Assembly (NCBI GenBank): GCA_919901855.1
Contig: CAKKQC010000008.1
Coordinates: 27,616-91,615 of the forward strand
DNA from: a bacterium
GTDB lineage: Bacteria; Oederibacteriota; CAKKQC01
Reading direction: 5' to 3'
Length of the DNA stretch: 64,000 nt
Under the pieces are notes generated by a model. It did no database searches and was not told the DNA's origin. It saw nothing but the letters and a program-made list of their open reading frames with translations. Position numbers and translations under genes: made by a program. Below, piece after piece: positions 33,601 through 42,600 of this stretch (positions within the stretch are counted from its first letter, which is position 1; each line of letters starts with the position of its first letter).

Positions 33601-36600
33601 CGGACGGTTACGGGCCCCGCCGTCAGCGGCCCGGTCGCGATCGCCGCGCCCGAATCGGCGTCCGTGCCGGTGACCGTGGCCGTGAACCCGGCCGCGCCCG
33701 GCGACGCGCCAGAGAGCGTCCAGGTGAAGACCACCGACCCGCCGCCCGGCACGCCCGCCGGCGGCGCCGGCCACGGCCCCGCGACGAACACCACGCCGGG
33801 CTCGCCGCCGATTGCGGGGGTAACGCCGGCGGCCGCCGCTTCACCCGCATTGGTGACCGTCAGGGTCACCAGAAACGTGTCGCCGATGCAGACCCCGTCC
33901 GCCAGCACGGTGAGCGTGGCGCCGAGCGCGGCCGGCGCCTGGACCGTGGAGGCGACCAGGGCCGTCGCTGTCAGCGCCGTCGACCCGCACGTGACGCCGG
34001 CCACCGTGGCCGAAAAGACGACGGGACCGGTCCCGGTCGCAGTGAAGGACCACACGAACGTCTGCGCGGCCAGCCCGGCCAGCGTCACCGGCCCCGGCGG
34101 CTCGGGCCCCAGCGCCGCGCTGAGCAGGGCGGCGCCCGGCCCCGCCGCTAGCGCGGCCACGACCCCCGTGACGCCGGCGGCCCCCGTGTTCGTCGCCGTC
34201 ACCGTCACCTGGAACCACTCGCCCGTCGAGACAGCGACCGGGGCCGAAGCCGCGGCCTCCAGCGTCCCGGGCGCGAGGACGGCGACCGTACCGGACTGGA
34301 CCGGGCCCGTCGTCAGCGGCGCCCCGCTGTTCGCGTCCGCCCCCGTCACCGTCGCCGTCAGAGCCGAGACGCCCGGTGCGGTCCCGGCATAGGTCCAGGT
34401 GAAGGTCATCGCGCCCCCGCCGGGCAGGATCACGGGGAACGCCGGGGACGGTCCCGACCCGGGCGCCGCCGCTCCGCCGGTCTCGAGCAGGGGTTCTGAC
34501 GCTACCCCGGTAGCGTCCGCTTCGCCCGTATTGGTCACGGTCAACGTCACGAGGAAGCTCCCCCCCGCGCAGACGGACGCCGGCCACGCGATGAGCGTGG
34601 CGTCGAGCCGCGCTGGCACCTGGATCGTCGTCGAGGCCGCCGTGGCGGCAAGCACGGCCGTCCCCGCGCAGGTCGAGCCGGATGCAGTCGCCGTGAACCC
34701 CGCGAGTCCCGCCCCGGAGGCGGAGAACGTCCACGTGAAGGTCGTCGCGCTCCCGGGCGCCAGCGTCACGGGGCCCGGCGGCGACGGCCCGCTTTCCGGC
34801 ACAACGAGCTCCGCGCCGGGCCCAGCCGCCACATCGGGCATGATGCCATCCACCGCCGACCCGCCCGTGTTGGTCACGGTCAGGCACACGGTCACCCACT
34901 GGCCGACGGACACTCGGGGCGTCGACGCCGCCGCCACCTCCAGCACGCCCGCGGTCACGACCGTCGAGGACGCCGCCTCCGTCGCGTACGTCGTCGCCCC
35001 GTTCGCCATCGTCGCGAGCGCCGCGTTCGCGATCACGGTGCCCGTGGAAAGCGTCGAGGACACGCGGACCTGGAACTGGAGGCTGCCCGTGGCGCCCGGC
35101 GCGACCCGGTCCACGATCCAACGCAGGACGAGCGGGCTCCCGGCGCCGTCCGGCGGCTCGCCGGCGGTCCACGGGCCCGCCGCCGAGGCCGCGTAGGCCG
35201 ACGCCGCAGGCGCCGGCGTCCCCCACCCGTCCGCGCCGGCCGTGTAAACGACGCTGGGCGCGATCCAGGCCACGCCGCCCGGGAGCGTGTCGAGGAGGAC
35301 CAACTCAAGGACCGTCGCGACGCCGGCGTTGCTCCACGACAGCGTGTAGGCGAGGATCGAGCCCGCGCAGACCTCGCCCGGCGGCTCCACCGACTTGTGC
35401 ACGACCGGCAGGCCCCAGACCACGTCCACCCAGACCGTGTTGCTCGTGACCCCGGACAGCGGCGTCCCCGGCGGATCCGTGTAGTCGAGGCGGGCGACGT
35501 TGGGCCCGACCGGAGCCGAGGCCCCCGTCACCGACACCGTCAGCGTGACGAAACCGGCCATGCCGGGGTCCAGCGACGGCAGGCTCCAATCCACCTTCGT
35601 GCCGTCGAAGACGCCGCCGTCCGAGGCCGCGACGAAGACCGTCCCCGGGGGCAGGGTATCCCACAGCGCGAGGTTCGCCGCCGTCACCAGGCACGCATTG
35701 CCGAACGCGATCGTGTAGGTCACGGGCGCGCCCGCGGTCACGGCCCAGGCGCTCGGCGTCATCGTCAGCTCCACGGCTCCGCGGTACACGGCCGCCTCCT
35801 CGGTGTCGTAAACGCGGCAGTCCCCGGCCTGCGTCGCGGAGGCGCGGTTGGCAATCACGGTCGCCACCGGGACGGCCGACGCGACCGACGCCCGGAACTC
35901 GAGCCAGCCGGACTGGCCGGGTGCCACCCGGTTCACGACCCAGCGCAGGATCACGGGCGGCGCCGTGGCGTCCGGCGGCTCGCCCGGCGTCCACGGGCCC
36001 GCGACGGACGCCGCCCAGGCGCTCGCCGTTACCGCGGGAACCCCCAGCCAGTCCGCGCCCAGCCAGCTCCCGAACGACGGCGCGACCACGGTCAGCCCCG
36101 CCGGCAGGGTGTCCGTCAGCGTGAGCCCGTACACGGTCGCCGCGCCCGCGTTGCTCCACGCCACCCGATAGGTCAGGACGCTGTCCCCGCAGGCGTAGCG
36201 GTCGGGCGACACGGTCTTGTGGACGACCGGCGTGGGGCAGGACGGCGCCACGCCCGAGGCCAGGAGGTACGGCGTCCCGGCGGTGCCGTCGCACGCCGTC
36301 CACACCGTGCCCCAGAGGGCCACGGCGAGCGGCATGTAGCCGGCCGGCCAGTCGAGGAACCCCTCCCGCGTCGAACAGCCCCAGTTCGAGAGGTAGGCGT
36401 CGTCGATGGCCGCCAGCGCCGGATGGTCGGCCACCTTGTGCGCCGCGTCCACGCAGACGGTCGCTCCGATCGCGGCCGTCGTGAAGTCCCCGAGCCCGGC
36501 CAGGAGGTCCACAGCCACCGGCGCCGCGCCCTCGTACGCGCAGCTCAGCGAGGCGTAGAGCCCCGTCGCGGGAGCGCCGCGCTCCGCGGCGAAGAGGACG

Positions 36601-39600
36601 GCCTGGTGAACGAGCTCGGACTTCCCGGCCGCGTCCGGCGACGCGCCCATGAGGATGACGTTGCCGGTCACGGCCAGACTCCAGACGTCCCGCGTCGCGA
36701 TCGCCGCGTCCCAGATCGTCGCGCTCGCGTGGCAGGCCGGCTGGTCGCCAAACACGATCGCGTCGAACGCGGCGAAGTCCGCCGTGGTCTTCGTGGCCCA
36801 CGTGGCCTCGTTCCAGACCGTGATCGTGATGCCGGGCGTCGTCGCGGCCAGCCCGCCCGCGTCGGGGCCGTAAAAGAGGATTCTCTTGCGGGGCAACTGG
36901 ATCACGAGGTCGGCGGCCGCAACCCCGGTCACGGTCCCGGACAGGCCGGTGTCGACACCCACAGCCGTCAGCGTGAAGTGCACGGTGCCGGCCGCGCTGC
37001 CGCTCACGGTCCACGCGAACGTCGCGGAAGCCCCCGGGGCCAGGCTCCCCGCGAACGGCGGGGTCGGCCCGTCGAGGACCGCGGCGAGCGCGGCCCCCGG
37101 CCCCATCGCCAGCGCGGGGGTCACGTTCACGAGGTCGGTGCATCCCGTGTTCGTCACCGTGAGCGCCACCCGCGACCACTCGCCCACGGAGATGACGGAT
37201 GCGGAGACGGATGCCGCGACCCCCAGGCCCATGGTCACGTACCGCCGGATCAGCCAGTTCTGGCTCTGGCCCAGGTCCGCGCGCGTCGCCGTCCCCGCCG
37301 CGATCAGGGCATGCCCGTCCGCCGGCACCGCGCATGCCATCACGTAGTCGTCCGTGCTGCCGGGACTGCTGTGGGTCACACTCCAGACGAGGGTTCCACC
37401 CGCCGCGTACTTGCGGATGAGCCAGTTCATCCCCTGCCCGGTCACGGTCTCCATACCGCCCACCACGACGTCGCCGTTCCCGTCGACGGCGCAGGCGTCG
37501 GCCTCGTCCGCCAGGTTGGCGGCGCCGTTGTACCCCTGGCTCCAGAGCAGGTTCCCGGACGCGTCGTACTTGCGAACCAGCCAGTTCCTCCCCTGGCCGA
37601 CGTCGGTCCGTGTCTCGACCCCGGCGACGTACGCGTTCCCGGAGCCGTCCACGGCCACCCCACACGCGAAGTCGTCACCGTTGGCCGGACCGTTGTATGT
37701 CCGACTCCAAAGGAGGGCCCCCGAGGCGTCGTACTTTCGAACGAGCCAGTTGAATCCTTGTCCGGTCACCGTCTCCATGCCGGCCACGACGGGATTCCCC
37801 GACGAGTCGACGGCAACCGCCCATGCCTCATCCGAGCCGCTGGCCGGGCCGTTGTACCCCCCGCTCCACAGCAAGGCCCCGGTGTTCGAGTACTTCCGGA
37901 GCAACACGTTCAACCCCTGTCCCCCCGCCGCCTCCCAGCCCGCGACCCACGCATTGCCGCCCGCGTCGACCGCGACGCCGCGCGACTCGTCGGAGGCGAC
38001 ACCAGCGGAGGAGTACGTCCGGCTCCAGACCAGATTCCCCGCGAGGTCATAGCGCCTGATCATCCAGTTGTAGTCGGCCGGAGAGACCTCCTCGCGGCCC
38101 GCGACCACAGCATCGCCGTTCGCCGCATCGATCGCGACCGCGTACGGAAAGTCGTACCGCGCGGCGGCGTTCTTGTAGGTCCGGTCCCACTGCAGGTTTC
38201 CATCCGGATCGTACCGGCGGACGCGCCACTGGAAACTCGGGCCGGCGTACTGGTCCCACCCCGCGATGACGGCGTTGCCGGCGCCGTCCATGGCCACACC
38301 CGACACGACCTCGGTGCCATTGACCGGATCGTTGAACGTCCGGGACCACGACAGGACCGGCGCGCACGACGGCGGAGCCGGCGGGAAGATCTGGAGTTGC
38401 GCCGTCCCGGAGGCCGCCACCGGTCCCCCACCCCCGGTGTCCGTCCCCGAGGCGGTGAGCGTGAAGACGGTAGTGCCCGCCGCGAGGGTGCTGTAGGTCC
38501 AGGTGAAGCTCGCGGACGACCCGGGAGCGAGCGAGGCGATGGAGGCGGGCACGGGCCCCGACGAGAGGCTCACGAGCGCGGCACCGGGCGCGACCACGAT
38601 CGCGGGCGTCACCCCGGTGAGCGTATCGCACCCCGTGTTCGTCACCGTGAGCACTACCTCGACGGGGTCCCCGGCCGTCGCCGTCGACGGGGTGACAGCC
38701 GCCGACCCCGCCAGGTGGGCCGCGGCCACGGTCACGTACTTGCGCACCAGCCAATTGGGTGCCTGCAGGATGTCGTTGCGCCATTCCATGCCCCCCGCGG
38801 CCACCGTGAGCCCGTCCGGGGACACCGCGCAGCCGTAGAGGGCGTCGTCCGCGCTGGACGGGTTGTTGTACGTCACGCTCCAGGCCAGCGTCCCGCCGGG
38901 GCCATACATCCGCATGAGCCAATTCGTCAGCTGGCCCGTCACGTTCTCCATGCCCGCGACCACGGCGTCACCCGCCCCGTCCACGCACACGGCGTAGGCT
39001 TCGTCCGCGCCGTTGGCGGCCCCGTTGTACGTCACGGTCCAGAGCAGGGCCCCGCCCGGCGCGTACTTGCGCATGATCCAGTTGGTGCCTTGTCCCGTCA
39101 CCGTCAAGTAGCCCGCCACGTACACGCTGCCCGAGGGGTCGCAGGCTACGCCCCGCGCGACGTCGTCGCCGTTCGCCGCCCCGTTGTAGCCGGCGTTCCA
39201 GAGGACGTTGCCGCCCGTGTCGTACTTGCGGACGAGCCAATTCATCCCCTGCCCCGCGACCGTCTCCTGCCCGGCCACCACAGGGTTGCCGGCCGGATCG
39301 ACGGCGACCGCCCAGGCGATGTCGGCCCCGTTGGCGGCGCCGTTGTACGACACGCTCCAGACCAGTCCCCCGGCGCTCGTGTACTTGCGGATCAGCCAGT
39401 TGTTCGACTGCCCCGCGCGGGTTTCGTGGCCCACGGCGTAGACGTTGCCGCTCGCGTCGACCGCGACGCCCTGCGGGGAGTCCGCGACCGTCCCGGGGCT
39501 CGTGTACGTGGCCGCCCAGCCGAAGATGCCCGCGCTGTCGTACTTCCGGATCATCCAGTTGAAGTTCCCGGCGGAGACCTCCTCCATCCCCACCGCCACC

Positions 39601-42600
39601 ACGGCCGCCGTCAACGGGTTCACGGCGACGGCATGGAGGAAGTCGTGGGCAGCGTACGCGTTGCGGTAGGTCTGGGTCCACTGCACGTTCCCGTTGGCAT
39701 CGAACTTCCGGAGGAGCCAGCCGAAGCTGGGCCCCGCGTACTGCTCGCGGCCCCCGACAATCACGTTCCCGGCGGCGTCCATGGCAACGGCCTCCACGTC
39801 GTCGTCGCCGTTCACGACGTTGTTGTAGGTGCGCGACCATATGATGGCCGGCGGCCCGCACGCGCCGGGAGGCGGCGGCGTCCCGATCGTGAGGACCGCC
39901 GTGGCGGACGCCTGGAGGCCGGCGGCGGTCACGACATCGATGCCCGAGGCCGTCATGGTAAATGTCGCAGTACCAGCCGCGATCGTGTCGTACGTCCACG
40001 TGAACGTCGCCGACGCGCCCGGGGCCATGAACCCCACCGAGGCCGGGACGGGCCCCGACGAGAGGCTCACGAGCCCGGCACCGGGCGCGACCACGATCGC
40101 GGGCGTCACCCCGCTGAGCGTGTCGCACCCGGTGTTGGACACGGTCAGCGTGACGACGGCCGGGACGCCGACGTTGACAGATGACGGGGCCACGCTCCCC
40201 GCGGCCGAGAGCGACGGCCCCGGTCCGTATTGGCGCACGACGAGGTCCGTGGCCGCAATGTCCCAAGAAGTCCCGGCCAGGGCGAAGACGCCGCCCGGCG
40301 CCGTGGCCACGCCCCACGCGTCGTCCGTATCGTGCGCGGGCGAGTCGTAGGTGTCCTCCCAGACCAGGTTGCCGCCGGGATCGTACTTCCGGACTCTCCA
40401 GTTCCAGTCCTGCCCGAGGTCGGCACGATCCTCGATGCCCAGCACGATGACGTTGCCGTACGCATCGGACGCGGCCGAATAGGCGAGGACGTCCTGCCCC
40501 GGGACGGCATAGGCTTTTGTCCATATTGTCTGGCCCGCGCCGTCGTACTTGCATACGCGCCAAACGGCGTTGAAGGAGGGCCCGATCTCGTAGCCGGCGA
40601 CGATGACGTTCTGCGACGGGTCCACGGCCACCCCGAACCCCGCGTCACCCTGGCCCAGCGGACCGTCGTACGTCCGGCTCCAGAGGAGGGTGCCGGACGA
40701 ATCGTATTTCAGGACGAGCGCGTTGCTGCTGAACCCCACCGGATCGAAGTACTCCCCCGCGACGACGCTGTTCCCCGATCCGTCCACGGCTACCGCATAC
40801 GCCGTGTCAAAGGAGAACCCCGTGGGTTCGCTGGTGTAGCTCACGCTCCAGAGCAGGGCTCCGGCGCTGTCATACTTCCTCGTCAGCCAGTTCGTCTCGG
40901 TGCCCAGATCGTATCGCGTTTCCATCCCGGCCACGACGACGTTGTCGGCGCCCTCCACGGCGACGTCGTAGGCCACGTCATCCTGCCATCCAGGGCTGGC
41001 ATAGCTCACGCTCCATAGCAGGGTGCCCCCGCTGTCGTACTTCCGGATCCGCCAGTCGCCCCCCTGGACCAGGTCGGGGCGGTCCTCGATCCCGCAGACG
41101 ACGATGTTGTCCCCGGAATCGACGGCGACGCCGTAGGCGATGTCGACCCCGCTCGCCGGACTGTCGTAAGTCCGCTCCCAGACGAGCACCCCCGCGCTCG
41201 TGAATTTGCGGATCTCCCAGTCGCCCGGGTCCGTGTCGCCGACGACGATCACGTTCTTAAGGGAGTCGTACGCCACATCGCGCGCACCAGCCCAGCCCAG
41301 GGCGGGGGTCCCCGCGTACGTGCGCGTCCACTGCTCGGAGGAGGGGCACGCGACCGACGGGGGGACGATCGTGACGGAGCCGGAATCCCCGGCCGCCACC
41401 GGCCCGCCGGACAGCAGGTCGGTTCCCGTCGCCGTGCCGGCCATGGCGACCGTTCCCGTCGCCAGGGCGTTGTACGTCCAGACGAATGTCTGCGCCTTCC
41501 CCGCCGCGATCGTGACCGGCCCCGCCGGGACCGGGCCGCTCGCGTACCCGGCCAGCGCCGCCCCGGCATCGAACCCGATGGAAGGCAGGACGCCGGTCGC
41601 ATCGGCATCCCCGGAGTTCGTGACGAGCAGCAAGGCCGTGAACTGGTACCCCACCTCGACCGGCGACGGGACGAACGACAACGCCGCCGTCAGCGCGGCA
41701 CCGCTCAGGGCGCCGAACGAACTCGTGGCGGACGCCGCGAACGAACAGCCCGAGACCGCATGCTGGCCGGTCGCGGTCCCGGTCACGTTTACGCTCCCCG
41801 TACCGGCGACCGAGTATGTCCAGACGAAGGTCTGGGCCGCCCCGGCGCCGAGGGCGACCGGCGGCGCCGGGACCGGCCCGCTCTCCCACGTCAGGAGCCC
41901 TTCGCCGGCGTTGAACTGGAGCGCGGGCACGACGTTGCCGGCCGCGGCGCCCCCCGAGTTCGTGACCGTGAGCGCGATCGTGATCCACTGGCCGGCGGTG
42001 CAGGCCGGGGGGACCGCGAGCGCGACCGCGAAGGCCCCGGAGGCCGGGACCGTGATCGGGTTCGAGGACCGGGGACCCGTCGACACCGTCGCGGACGAGT
42101 TGGCATCCAGGGCCGTGATCGTCGCCGTGAACTTGAGCGTGCCCGGGGCGGTCGGCGAGTACGTCCAGGTCAGGTTCGCCGAGGCGCCGCCCGCCAGCGC
42201 CGGGATCGAGGCGGGATTCGTCAGCCGTACCGCCGCCCCCGTCCCCTCGACGCGGAGGTTCGGCGACCCCGTGACCGCGCCCAGGGTCGCGCCCCCGGTG
42301 TTCGTAACGGTGAGCACGACGGAGACCACCCCGCCGACGCAGACCGGATCGGGCGAGGCGGTCGCCGGGCTCCCGGCGAGCGCCGCCGGCGTCTGGATAA
42401 GCTCCACGTTCGAGACCACGGGGCCGGCCCGGAGGGAGGAGCCGAACGCGGGGTCGGTCGCCGTCACCGTCGTCGAGAAGACGACGGGACCCGCGGCGAC
42501 GGCCGTGTACGTCCAGGTGAACGTCACGGAGGTGCCCCCCAGCAGGCTGACCGGCATCGCCGGCGTCGGCCCCGCCGTGAGTGCGGCGACGCCCGGGCCC

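Noticed and set aside
35397..40184. 1595-codon plus-strand reading frame
   Set aside because: It lies wholly antisense to the giant protease repeats and encodes a His/Arg/Gly-rich pattern without motifs.
36858..41330. CRISPR-like or satellite array suspected from the periodic repeats
   Set aside because: The period follows protein blades and modules, the frame is unbroken, and no spacer-repeat structure exists.
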